A DNA stretch of 64,000 nt, taken from positions 1,798,001 to 1,862,000 of the forward strand of contig NZ_CP056087.1 of the NCBI RefSeq assembly GCF_001839655.2, in the 5' to 3' direction. The DNA is from Pseudomonas argentinensis. GTDB taxonomy: Bacteria > Pseudomonadota > Gammaproteobacteria > Pseudomonadales > Pseudomonadaceae. The notes beneath the pieces were generated by a model. The model ran no database searches. It was not told where the DNA came from and saw nothing but the letters and a program-made list of their open reading frames with translations. This document shows, in pieces, positions 53,171 to 61,587 of this stretch (position 1 is the stretch's first letter; each line of letters starts with the position of its first letter). The position numbers and the translations under genes were made by a program.

Positions 53171-54853
53171 ATGTTGCAGACCCGCATCATTCCCCCCGCC
53201 GCGAATGCCCACCCATACCCGCTGCTGATCAAGAGCCTGCTGCTGTCGGGCAGCCGTTATGAGCGACATCGCGAAATCGTCTACCGTGACACCCTGCGTT
53301 ACAGCTACGCGACCTTCAACGAGCGGGTGGCGCGGCTGGCCAACGTGCTTACCCAGGCCGGCGTGAAGGCCGGCGACACGGTGGCGGTGATGGACTGGGA
53401 CAGCCACCGTTACCTGGAATGCATGTTCGCGGTACCGATGCTGGGGGCGGTGCTGCACACCATCAATATCCGCCTGTCGCCCGAGCAGATTCTCTACACC
53501 ATGAATCACGCCGAGGACCGCTTCGTGCTGGTCAACAGCGATTTCGTCACGCTGTATCAGGGCATCGCCGGGCAACTCACCACGGTCACCGGCACCTTGC
53601 TGCTGAGCGACACTGCCACGGCCGCTGGCGAACTCCCCGGCTGCGTCGGCGAGTACGAGAGTCTGCTGGCGGCTGCCGAGCCGAGCTACGCGTTCGCCGA
53701 TTTCGACGAGAACTCCGTGGCCACCACCTTCTACACCACCGGCACCACCGGCAACCCGAAGGGCGTGTATTTCACCCACCGGCAACTGGTGCTGCATACC
53801 CTGTCCATGGCCACCACCCTGGGCAGCCTGGACAGCATCCGCCTGATGGGCAATGCCGACGTGTACATGCCCATCACCCCGATGTTTCACGTGCATGCCT
53901 GGGGCGTGCCCTATGTCGCCACGCTGCTGGGGGTGAAGCAGGTCTATCCGGGGCGCTACGAGCCGGAGATGCTCTGCACGCTGATCAAGAACGAGCAGGT
54001 GACCTTCTCCCATTGCGTACCGACCATCCTGCAGATGCTGCTGGCCGCGCCTGGCGCCCAGAGCCATGACTTCAAGGGCATGAAGGTGATCATTGGTGGC
54101 AGCGCGCTCAACCGCGCCTTGTATGAGGCCGCCAAGGCCAGGGGCATGCAGCTGACGGCGGCCTATGGGATGTCGGAAACCTGCCCGCTGATCTCCTGCG
54201 CCTACCTCGACGACGAGCTGCTCGACGGCAGCGAGGAGCAGCGCACCGCCTACCGCATCAAGGCCGGGGTGGCGGTGCCGCTGGTGGAAGCGGCGATCAT
54301 GGACAGCGAGGGCAGGCACCTGCCCGCCGATGGCCAGACCCAGGGCGAACTGGTGTTGCGCGCCCCCTGGCTGACCCAGGGTTACTTTCGCGAAGCGGAA
54401 AAGGGCCGGGAGTTGTGGGCCCATGGCTGGTTGCACACCGGCGACGTGGCCACCCTGGACGACAGGGGCTTCATCGATATTCGCGACCGCCTCAAGGATG
54501 TGATCAAGACCGGCGGCGAGTGGATCTCCTCGCTGGAACTCGAAGACCTGATCAGTCGCCAGCCGGCGGTTCGCGAGGTGGCCGTGGTCGGCGTGGCCGA
54601 CCCGCAGTGGGGCGAGCGCCCGTTTGCCCTGGTGGTGGCGAAGGAGGGCCAGGCTCTGGACGCCAGCATTCTCAAGGAACACCTCACGCCTTTCGTCGAG
54701 CAGGGGGTCATCAACAAGTGGGCGATTCCCTCGCAGATCGCCCTTGTTACCGAAATTCCCAAGACCAGTGTGGGCAAGCTGGACAAAAAACGTATTCGCG
54801 TTGATCTCGCGCAGTGGCAGGAGGCCGGAGGTGCGTTTTTATCGTCCCTGTAA
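53171..54853 (+). CDS. AlkK-like medium/long-chain fatty acyl-CoA synthetase
   Basis: A 560-residue adenylate-forming enzyme that activates a fatty acid with ATP and CoA. The P-loop is TTFYTTGTTGNPKGVYFTHR near residue 183-202, and the A5/A8 motifs are AAYGMSETCP and GWLHTGDVATLDDRGFIDIR; the C-terminal Lys is in PKTSVGKLDKKRIR. It resembles AlkK of alkane-degrading pseudomonads. ATG at 53171 follows CAGGTGAG. It lies upstream of a DUF1302/DUF1329 pair. Confidence 0.92.
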   Translation: MLQTRIIPPAANAHPYPLLIKSLLLSGSRYERHREIVYRDTLRYSYATFNERVARLANVLTQAGVKAGDTVAVMDWDSHRYLECMFAVPMLGAVLHTINIRLSPEQILYTMNHAEDRFVLVNSDFVTLYQGIAGQLTTVTGTLLLSDTATAAGELPGCVGEYESLLAAAEPSYAFADFDENSVATTFYTTGTTGNPKGVYFTHRQLVLHTLSMATTLGSLDSIRLMGNADVYMPITPMFHVHAWGVPYVATLLGVKQVYPGRYEPEMLCTLIKNEQVTFSHCVPTILQMLLAAPGAQSHDFKGMKVIIGGSALNRALYEAAKARGMQLTAAYGMSETCPLISCAYLDDELLDGSEEQRTAYRIKAGVAVPLVEAAIMDSEGRHLPADGQTQGELVLRAPWLTQGYFREAEKGRELWAHGWLHTGDVATLDDRGFIDIRDRLKDVIKTGGEWISSLELEDLISRQPAVREVAVVGVADPQWGERPFALVVAKEGQALDASILKEHLTPFVEQGVINKWAIPSQIALVTEIPKTSVGKLDKKRIRVDLAQWQEAGGAFLSSL

Positions 54854-54878
54854 GGCACGAATTTCAACGGCAAAAATG

Positions 54879-54904
54879 TGACTGATCAGTCAAACAAACG
54901 TTTG
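54879..54904. promoter_or_regulatory. operator cluster: palindrome plus PsrA-type box
   Basis: TGACTGATCAGTCA (54879-54892) is a perfect 14-bp palindrome. Directly overlapping it, CAAAC-AAAC-GTTTG (54891-54904) fits the PsrA consensus (G/C)AAAC-N2-4-GTTT(G/C). It is about 160 bp before the DUF1302 start and 25 bp after the acyl-CoA synthetase stop, so it likely regulates the DUF1302-DUF1329 unit. Confidence 0.6.
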
Positions 54905-55064
54905 GCTTGCTAATTGCTGGTTTCGGGCCATCCTTGGCTTGTCACGGATGGGACTGATCCCTCTAAACCGGCGAGCCAGAGTGTCTCGGGCACTGCAAGC
55001 ACACCTGGCAAGGCTCGCTGGCTTTAGTCAATCAGCCATAACAAAAACAAATGGAGTAGCGTCG

Positions 55065-57011
55065 ATGACCAACACAACAAGGCCGTTCTGGCGTCTGGCA
55101 AAACTGCCGCTGGCCGTCAGCCTCGCATCAACTCTTGCCAGCCCGGCATTCGCGGTGAATTTCAATATCGGGGAAATCGAAGGGCAATTCGACTCGTCGC
55201 TGTCGGTAGGGGCCAGTTGGTCGACAGCCAAGCGTGACGATCGTTTCATCGGCGAAGCCAACGGCGGCACCGGCTACACCCAGACAGGTGACGACGGGCG
55301 TCTCAACTTCAAGCGTGGCGAAACATTCTCCAAGATCTTCAAGGGTATCCATGACCTGGAGCTGAAGTACGGCGACACCGGTGTGTTCGTGCGGGGCAAA
55401 TACTGGTACGACTTCGAGCTCAAGGATGAGTCGCGTCCCTTCAAGGACATCGACGACGACGGCCGCAAGCCGGGTGCCAAGTCCGCTGGGGCGGAATGGC
55501 TCGATACCTTCGTGTACCACAACTACAGCATTGGTGATCAGCCCGGTTCCGTGCGCCTTGGTAAGCAGGTGGTGAGCTGGGGTGAAAGTACCTTCATCCA
55601 GAACAGCATCAACTCGATCAACCCGGTTGACGTTTCCGCCTTCCGACGCCCCGGCAGCGAGGTCAAGGAAGGTCTGATCCCGGTCAACATGTTCTATGTC
55701 TCCCAGAGCATCACCGATCGCTTGTCGATGGAGAGCTTCTACCAGCTGAGCTGGAAGCAGACGGTCGTCGACAACTGCGGGACCTTCTTCTCGACCGCCG
55801 ATGTGGCGGCCAATGGCTGCAACAACAACTACAACATCCTCAACAGCAGTCTGGTCGGCTTGTTGCGTGGCGTCGATGCCCTGGCAGCCGGGGCGCCGGC
55901 CCTGGCGCCGATCGGCGCGTCGGGCGCCGGTGTGAACTACACCCAGGAAGGTATGGTGGTGCGCCGCGGCAAGGACAACACCGCACGCGATGACGGGCAG
56001 TGGGGGTTGGCATTGCGCTGGCAGGGCGACAACACCGAGTACGGCGCGTACTTCATGAATTACCACAGCCGCACGCCGTTCCTCAGTGTGCAGAATGCCG
56101 ATGCGGCCGCCCTGGCGAGGATTGGCGCGGCAGCTCGCAGTATTTACAACACCCTGGGTATTGGCGCCGCGGGCAGCCCTGCAGCCTGGGTGGGATCAGG
56201 CAATGCATGGCTCGGCGCCGCGCCACCTGCCGCTTTCGCAGGCCCCCTGGGCGCTCAGGCGCGCACGCTTGCCGGCGCTGCGGTGGCCGTGGGTAACGGC
56301 AGTTACTTCATGGACTACCCCGAGGACATTCGCCTTTATGGCCTGAGCTTCTCCACCACGCTGCCTACCGGCACGGCGTGGCAGGGTGAAGTCAGCTATC
56401 GCCCGAATGCACCGGTGCAGATCAACACCCAGCAACTGACCCTCGCCCTGGCTGGCGCGGCGGCCGGCACCTCTGCGCCGGGAGCGGTGCAGAAGGGCTA
56501 CGACCGCAAGGAAATCACCCAGATCCAGACCACCTTCACGCACTTCTTCGATCAGGTAATGGGCGCTGACCGCCTGACCCTGGTGGGCGAGGTCGGCTTC
56601 GCGCACGTTGGCGGCCTGGAAGGCAAGGATCGGAACCGCTATGGCCGTGACCCCATCTATGGCATCACCGGCAGTGCGGTGGACCCTAACGAAACGTCCA
56701 TTGCCCGTTATGGCGACCATGGTTTCACCACCGCCAACTCCTGGGGTTATCGCATGCGCGGCATCCTCGACTACAGCGATGTGTTCGCCGGTGTGAACCT
56801 GCGGCCCAACGTCGCCTTCTCCCACGACGTGGACGGCTATGGCCCCAACGGGTTGTTCAACGAAGGTGCCAAGGCCGCCAGTCTGGGCGTCGATGCCGAA
56901 TATCAGAACACCTACACCGCGACCGTCGCCTACACCAACTTCTTCGATGGTCGTTACAACACCCTGGTTGATCGTGACTTCCTGGCCCTCAGCTTCGGTA
57001 TGAACTTCTAA
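55065..57011 (+). CDS. DUF1302 outer-membrane protein
   Basis: A 648-residue protein with signal peptide ending TLASPAFA-V near residue 29. The mature part is rich in aromatic-alternating strands typical of an outer-membrane barrel and ends LALSFGMNF with terminal Phe. DUF1302 hallmarks: FNIGEIEGQFDSSLSVGASW and RLGKQVVSWGESTFIQNSIN. ATG at 55065 follows GGAG; an in-frame ATG at 54939 overlaps the operator-like sites and adds a non-signal tail. Role unknown; such genes often lie near lipid, steroid or hydrocarbon catabolism. Confidence 0.9.
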   Translation: MTNTTRPFWRLAKLPLAVSLASTLASPAFAVNFNIGEIEGQFDSSLSVGASWSTAKRDDRFIGEANGGTGYTQTGDDGRLNFKRGETFSKIFKGIHDLELKYGDTGVFVRGKYWYDFELKDESRPFKDIDDDGRKPGAKSAGAEWLDTFVYHNYSIGDQPGSVRLGKQVVSWGESTFIQNSINSINPVDVSAFRRPGSEVKEGLIPVNMFYVSQSITDRLSMESFYQLSWKQTVVDNCGTFFSTADVAANGCNNNYNILNSSLVGLLRGVDALAAGAPALAPIGASGAGVNYTQEGMVVRRGKDNTARDDGQWGLALRWQGDNTEYGAYFMNYHSRTPFLSVQNADAAALARIGAAARSIYNTLGIGAAGSPAAWVGSGNAWLGAAPPAAFAGPLGAQARTLAGAAVAVGNGSYFMDYPEDIRLYGLSFSTTLPTGTAWQGEVSYRPNAPVQINTQQLTLALAGAAAGTSAPGAVQKGYDRKEITQIQTTFTHFFDQVMGADRLTLVGEVGFAHVGGLEGKDRNRYGRDPIYGITGSAVDPNETSIARYGDHGFTTANSWGYRMRGILDYSDVFAGVNLRPNVAFSHDVDGYGPNGLFNEGAKAASLGVDAEYQNTYTATVAYTNFFDGRYNTLVDRDFLALSFGMNF

Positions 57012-57039
57012 GCGCCCGTATTCATAGGAAAACGCATTT

Positions 57040-58407
57040 ATGAAAACAACAAAAAGGCTGTTGCAAACCGGCGCTCTGACCTTGTCGCTGCTGGCCACCG
57101 GTGTGATGGCTGCGGTATCGGCGGACGAGGCGGGCAAGCTGGGTAATACCCTGACGCCGATCGGCGCGGAAAAGGCGGGCAATGCCGATGGCAGCATCCC
57201 GGCCTGGACCGGGGGGTTGCCGGTCAATGCCGGAGCGGTGGATGCAGGCGGCTTCCTGGCCGATCCGTTCCCCAGCGAGAAGCCGCTGTTCACCATCACC
57301 GCGCAGAACGTCGAGCAGTACAAGGACAAGCTGACGCCCGGCCAGTACGCGATGTTCAAGCGCTATCCGGAAACCTATCGGATGCCGGTCTACACCACCC
57401 ACCGCACGGCGACCGTGCCGGACAACATCATCGCGGCGACCAAGCAGAATGCCACCAATACCAAGCTGATTCAGGGCGGTGAAGGGCTGGAGAACTTCCA
57501 GCTGGCCAACCCCTTCCCGATTCCGAAGGACGGTCTGGAAGCGATCTGGAACCATATCACCCGCTACCGCGGTGCCAGCGTGCGTCGTCACGTGGTGCAG
57601 GTGACGCCGCAGGCCAATGGCTCGTTCAGCCCGGTCAGCCTGGAAGAAGAGTTCGCCTTCCGCAGCATGATGAAGGATGCCGACACCAGCAAACCGAGCA
57701 ACATCCTGTTCTACTTCAAGCAGCGAGTGACCGCGCCGTCGCGGCTGGCCGGTAACGTGCTGCTGGTGCACGAGACCATCGACCAGGTGAAGGAGCCGCG
57801 CATGGCGTGGCTGTACAACGCCGGGCAGCGTCGAGTGCGCCGTGCGCCGCAGGTGTCCTATGACGGCCCGGGTACCGCCGCCGATGGCCTGCGTACCTCG
57901 GACAACCTGGACATGTACAACGGCTCCCCTGATCGCTACGACTGGCAGTTGCTGGGCAAGAAGGAAATCTACATTCCCTACAACAGCTACCGTCTCGATT
58001 CGCCGAAGCTCAAGTACGCCGATATCGTCAAGGCAGGTCACCTGAACCCCGACCTGACCCGTTACGAGCTGCACCGCGTCTGGCACGTGACCGCGACGCT
58101 GAAGCAGGGCGAGCGCCACATCTATGCCAAGCGTGACTTCTACATCGACGAGGATACCTGGCAGGCCGCTGCCATCGACCACTACGACGGTCGCGGTACC
58201 CTGTGGCGCGTAGCGGAAGCCCATGCCCAGTACTACTACGACAAGCAGGTGCCGTGGTACGCCGTCGAGGTCATCCACGATCTGCTCTCCGGTCGTTACC
58301 TGGCCCTGGGCCTGAAGAACGAGGAGAAGCGCTCCTACGAGTTCGACTATCCTGCCAAGGAAAGCGACTACACGCCGGCCGCGCTGCGCCAGTCGGGCGT
58401 GCGTTGA
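57040..58407 (+). CDS. DUF1329 periplasmic/outer-membrane-associated protein
   Basis: A 455-residue secreted protein. Signal peptide ends LLATGVMAAVSA near residue 28. Conserved start of mature domain is LGNTLTPIGAEKAGNADGSI, typical of DUF1329, with YRGASVRRHVVQVTP and DTWQAAAIDHYDGRGTLWRV. It is 28 bp after the DUF1302 gene, the family's standard partner, so the two likely form one operon. Possibly a lipid-binding (LolB-like) partner of the barrel; that is inference. Confidence 0.92.
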   Translation: MKTTKRLLQTGALTLSLLATGVMAAVSADEAGKLGNTLTPIGAEKAGNADGSIPAWTGGLPVNAGAVDAGGFLADPFPSEKPLFTITAQNVEQYKDKLTPGQYAMFKRYPETYRMPVYTTHRTATVPDNIIAATKQNATNTKLIQGGEGLENFQLANPFPIPKDGLEAIWNHITRYRGASVRRHVVQVTPQANGSFSPVSLEEEFAFRSMMKDADTSKPSNILFYFKQRVTAPSRLAGNVLLVHETIDQVKEPRMAWLYNAGQRRVRRAPQVSYDGPGTAADGLRTSDNLDMYNGSPDRYDWQLLGKKEIYIPYNSYRLDSPKLKYADIVKAGHLNPDLTRYELHRVWHVTATLKQGERHIYAKRDFYIDEDTWQAAAIDHYDGRGTLWRVAEAHAQYYYDKQVPWYAVEVIHDLLSGRYLALGLKNEEKRSYEFDYPAKESDYTPAALRQSGVR

Positions 58408-58423
58408 TCGCCGCGTGAAATCG

Positions 58424-58449
58424 AAAAGCCGGCTCAGCGCCGGCTTTTT
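58424..58449 (+). terminator. intrinsic terminator after DUF1329 gene
   Basis: AAAAGCCGGC pairs with GCCGGCTTTTT around a short loop, with five T. Closes the DUF1302-DUF1329 operon. Confidence 0.85.
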
Positions 58450-58584
58450 GTTGCCCGTTCGTTTGCTATTCGGCGCCAGGGGCAGGCAGCCTTGCCTGAT
58501 GATCTGGCGACGGATCCAGTGTGCAGTAGCTGGTGCCGGTTACAATGGCTTCCCCGCCTGCCATCTGCGTTACAGGAACAGCCC

Positions 58585-59229
58585 ATGCAATCGACATCCC
58601 CGGCCCTGATCCGCGAAACCTTCCCCGTCGGCCCGCTGCAGTGCAACTGCACCATCATCGGCGATCCCGTCAGCGGCAAGGCACTCGTGGTCGATCCGGG
58701 TGGCAACCCCGACCTGATCATGGCGCGGCTGGAGGCCCATGGCCTCAAGGTAGTGAGCATCATCCACACCCACGCGCACCTCGATCATTTCCTAGCGTCC
58801 GGGCAGATGAAGGAGAAGACCGGCGCGACCCTGCACCTGCACAAGGATGACCAGTTTCTCTGGGATAACCTGGAAATGCAGTGCCAGATGTTCGGCGTTC
58901 CCTACACCCCCGTGCCGGCTCCTGATCAATGGCTGGCCGATGACGAGGCACTGGCCTGCGGCTGCGGCGTGGCCCTGCACACGCCGGGGCATACCCCAGG
59001 TTCCATGAGCTTCTGGTTTCCCGAGGCCAAGCTGCTGATCGCCGGCGATACCCTGTTTCGCCGCGGCATCGGGCGCACCGACCTGTGGGGTGGCGACCAC
59101 GCGAGCATCGAACGCTCCATCAAGCAGCGTCTGTACCGCCTGGATGAGGACGCCACCGTGGTGACGGGCCATGGGCCGGACACCCGACTGGGTGACGAGA
59201 TGCGCGAAAACCCCTTCGTGCGCGCTTGA
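58585..59229 (+). CDS. MBL-fold metallo-hydrolase (glyoxalase II-like)
   Basis: A 214-residue metallo-beta-lactamase-fold hydrolase. Metal ligands are seen in THAHLDHFLA (HxHxDH), in LHTPGHTPGSM (His), in IAGDTLFRRGIGR (Asp) and in VVTGHGPDTRLG (His). The short form (about 214 aa) resembles YcbL-type type II glyoxalases, which hydrolyse S-lactoylglutathione-like thioesters. The start MQSTSPALIRETFPVG at 58585 matches family N-termini; an in-frame upstream extension lacks a site. Confidence 0.88.
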   Translation: MQSTSPALIRETFPVGPLQCNCTIIGDPVSGKALVVDPGGNPDLIMARLEAHGLKVVSIIHTHAHLDHFLASGQMKEKTGATLHLHKDDQFLWDNLEMQCQMFGVPYTPVPAPDQWLADDEALACGCGVALHTPGHTPGSMSFWFPEAKLLIAGDTLFRRGIGRTDLWGGDHASIERSIKQRLYRLDEDATVVTGHGPDTRLGDEMRENPFVRA

Positions 59230-59355
59230 AAAACAAGCGTTTACAGATTTTTTGCGCGGTCATTGTTAGCCTTGGTCGGGAACTTGGCTGCGTTCGCTGG
59301 CTCGAAGCCGCGGATAAAAGCCTGCTTCTCTTCGCAAAACGACTAAGGATTACCC

Positions 59356-60012
59356 ATGATCAAACTCCGTTCCCTGATTGCCGCAACGGCCGTTTTCGCT
59401 GTTCTGTCCGGCTGTACGGTCAACCCCTACACTGGTGGAAGCCAGGCGGGCAAGTCCGGTATCTACGGCGGTGTGGGCGCCCTGGCCGGTGCCGCGGTCG
59501 GCGCTGCCACCTCGAGCAAGAAGGACCGCAAGAAGGGCGCGCTGATCGGCGCCGCCGTCGGGGGCGCGGCCGGTGGCGGTTACGGCTATTACGTCGATAC
59601 CCAGGAAGCCAAGCTGCGTCAGCAGCTGCAGGGCACCGGCGTGCAGGTGCAGCGCAATGGTAACGACCTGACCCTGATCATGCCCGGCAACATCACCTTC
59701 GCCAGCAATTCGGCGGACATTTCCAGCAACTTCTATCCGACGCTCAATTCGTTGGTGCTGACCTTCAAGGAATTCAACAAGAACGGCGTGAACATCGTTG
59801 GCCATACCGACAGCACCGGTTCCGCCGAGCTGAACCAGAGCCTGTCCACCCGCCGTGCCCAGAGCGTGGCCTCGTACCTGGCCGCCAACGGCGTGGCTTC
59901 ATCGCGCATCTCGGCCTACGGCGCAGGCCCGAACCAGCCGATTGCCAGCAATGCCAACGAAGCAGGTCGCGCACAGAATCGCCGCGTGGAAATCAACCTG
60001 CGGCCGCTGTGA
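59356..60012 (+). CDS. OmpA-family lipoprotein with glycine zipper (YiaD-like)
   Basis: A 218-residue outer-membrane lipoprotein. Signal peptide with lipobox FAVLSGC near residue 19. A glycine-zipper segment follows (GGVGALAGAAVGAATSS, then GALIGAAVGGAAGGGYGYYV). The C-terminal OmpA peptidoglycan-binding domain has NIVGHTDSTGSAELNQSLST and AGRAQNRRVEINLRP. A terminator follows directly. P. aeruginosa PA0833 is the probable orthologue. Confidence 0.92.
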   Translation: MIKLRSLIAATAVFAVLSGCTVNPYTGGSQAGKSGIYGGVGALAGAAVGAATSSKKDRKKGALIGAAVGGAAGGGYGYYVDTQEAKLRQQLQGTGVQVQRNGNDLTLIMPGNITFASNSADISSNFYPTLNSLVLTFKEFNKNGVNIVGHTDSTGSAELNQSLSTRRAQSVASYLAANGVASSRISAYGAGPNQPIASNANEAGRAQNRRVEINLRPL

Positions 60013-60044
60013 TCCTGTCCGCCTGTATCTGGAGTCCCGACCTG

Positions 60045-60068
60045 AAACCCCGCTTCGGCGGGGTTTTT
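60045..60068 (+). terminator. intrinsic terminator after the OmpA-family gene
   Basis: AAACCCCGC pairs with GCGGGGTTT across a TTCG tetraloop, followed by a T-run. Classic strong intrinsic hairpin. Confidence 0.88.
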
Positions 60069-60125
60069 CTTGTCGCTCGATTCGATGATGTGGCTACGCC
60101 GCAGGCGAGAGCTAGAGTCTGCTGA

Positions 60126-60614
60126 TCAAGGGTCGAGCCATCAAGCGACGCAGGCAGGGAGGCAAACGCCTCGATTCTCGTCAACACCGCCGAAGGCATT
60201 CTGGTGGTCGACGAGGAGGGGCGTATCCGCTTCGCCAACCCGGCGATCACCCGCATGCTCGGCTGCCAGGGGGGCGAGTTGACCGGCAGCCGACTGCTGG
60301 ACTGGGTCGATGTTGCCGGCCCCGTGCAGTGGCAGGCTTCGAGCTTCTACCAGCATTGGCAGCGCCGCGAGCACCTGCGCCTGCATGATGCCAACCTGCG
60401 TACCCGGGAGGGCGCTGCCGTGCCGGTGGCGCTTTCCTGCTCGCCGCTGCCACATGACGGACATGGCATGGTTCTGCTGGCGTTGGACATGTCGGTGGTG
60501 CCAAGCGCGGTGGACGCCGCCAGTAGCGCTTTTACGAAGCGGGGAGCTGAGCCTAGGGATGCTGCTGGTGCAGTCGCTCCAGCAAGCCGTCCTTGGATTC
60601 CCAGAGCGTATTGA
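60126..60614 (+). pseudogene. truncated PAS-domain remnant
   Basis: An open frame whose first two thirds reads as a PAS domain: ILVNTAEGILVVDEEGRIRF, ANPAITRMLGCQGGELTGSR, then REGAAVPVALSCSPLPHD and GMVLLALDM. There is no ATG start or ribosome-binding site; a GTG at 60204 would start inside the PAS fold. After residue about 120 the frame turns into low-complexity sequence and runs 62 bp over the 3' end of the opposite acyltransferase gene. It looks like the surviving N-terminal piece of a sensor or GGDEF/EAL protein. A small functional PAS protein cannot be excluded. Confidence 0.55.
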
Positions 60615-61452
60615 TCCACTGCTGGAAATCCTTGCGATAGGCTTCGTCCTGGTCGTAGGCACGGCCGATGAAGCGGCTGGGGATCTCCAGCTGTTCGACG
60701 ACGACGACCACTTCGTCGAGCTGACCGCTGAGCAGGGTCCAGAAACCCGGGCTGCCCTGGGGGTAATGCAGGGTCACGTTGATCATGCCGTGCAGCTGCT
60801 CGCCCATGGCATCGAGCACGAAGGCCAGCCCGCCGGCCTTCGGCTTGAGCAGGTAGCGGTAGGGCGACCGTTGTTCCTGATGCTTGGCCGGCGTGAAGCG
60901 GGTGCCTTCGACGAAATTGAAGATGCCCACCGGGTTGTGGCGAAACTTGGCGCAGGTGCGGCGCGTGGTCTGCAGGTCCTGGCCCTTCTTTTCTGGGTGT
61001 TTGGCCAGGTATTCCTTCGAGTAGCGTTTCATGAAGGGGAAGCCCAGCGCCCACCAGCACAGGCCGATCACCGGCACCCAGATCAGCTCCTGCTTGAGGA
61101 AGAATTTCAGCGGGCGGATGCGCCGGTTGAGCAGGTACTGCAGCACCAGGATGTCCACCCAGCTCTGATGGTTGCTGGTGACCAGGTAGGAATGCTCGTA
61201 ATCGAAGTTCTGGCCGCCCTCGATATGCCAGCGGGTGTTGCCCAGCAGGTTCATCCACGCCTTGTTACAACTTATCCAGCCCTCCTGGATGACAATCATC
61301 AGGCGGTCACAGCCGCGTTGCACCAGCGGCAGGGGCAGCACGATGCGCAGCAGGGTGACGGTGAACAGCGGCCAGCACCAGAACAACGTGTTCAGCGCCA
61401 GCGAAACGCTGCCCAAAAGGCCGAGCAGTGGGGCAGGCAGGAAGTGCAGCAT
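60553..61452 (-). CDS. PlsC-type acyltransferase
   Basis: A 299-residue inner-membrane acyltransferase. An N-terminal hydrophobic stretch (LGLLGSVSLALNTLFWCWPL) anchors it. Block I motif is VTSNHQSWVDILVLQ (NHxSxxD) near residue 78 and block III FVEGTRFTPAKHQ near 168. Probably acylates lysophospholipid or another lipid; YihG-type members act on cardiolipin remodelling. ATG at 61452 gives a family-like N-terminus; the in-frame extension upstream is not conserved. PA0834-like position before pta-ackA. Confidence 0.88.
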   Translation of the reverse strand: MLHFLPAPLLGLLGSVSLALNTLFWCWPLFTVTLLRIVLPLPLVQRGCDRLMIVIQEGWISCNKAWMNLLGNTRWHIEGGQNFDYEHSYLVTSNHQSWVDILVLQYLLNRRIRPLKFFLKQELIWVPVIGLCWWALGFPFMKRYSKEYLAKHPEKKGQDLQTTRRTCAKFRHNPVGIFNFVEGTRFTPAKHQEQRSPYRYLLKPKAGGLAFVLDAMGEQLHGMINVTLHYPQGSPGFWTLLSGQLDEVVVVVEQLEIPSRFIGRAYDQDEAYRKDFQQWINTLWESKDGLLERLHQQHP

Positions 61453-61587
61453 GGACGTGCGAACCTCAGGCAGGTTGGCGCCCGGCAAGCGTGCCGGGCG
61501 CGAATGGCGCACAGGGTAACGGTTGGTGATGGAACTGCAAGTCGATCCGAAGGCCGGTTGTGTCACCCGCGTTCGGATCGGCCCGTT

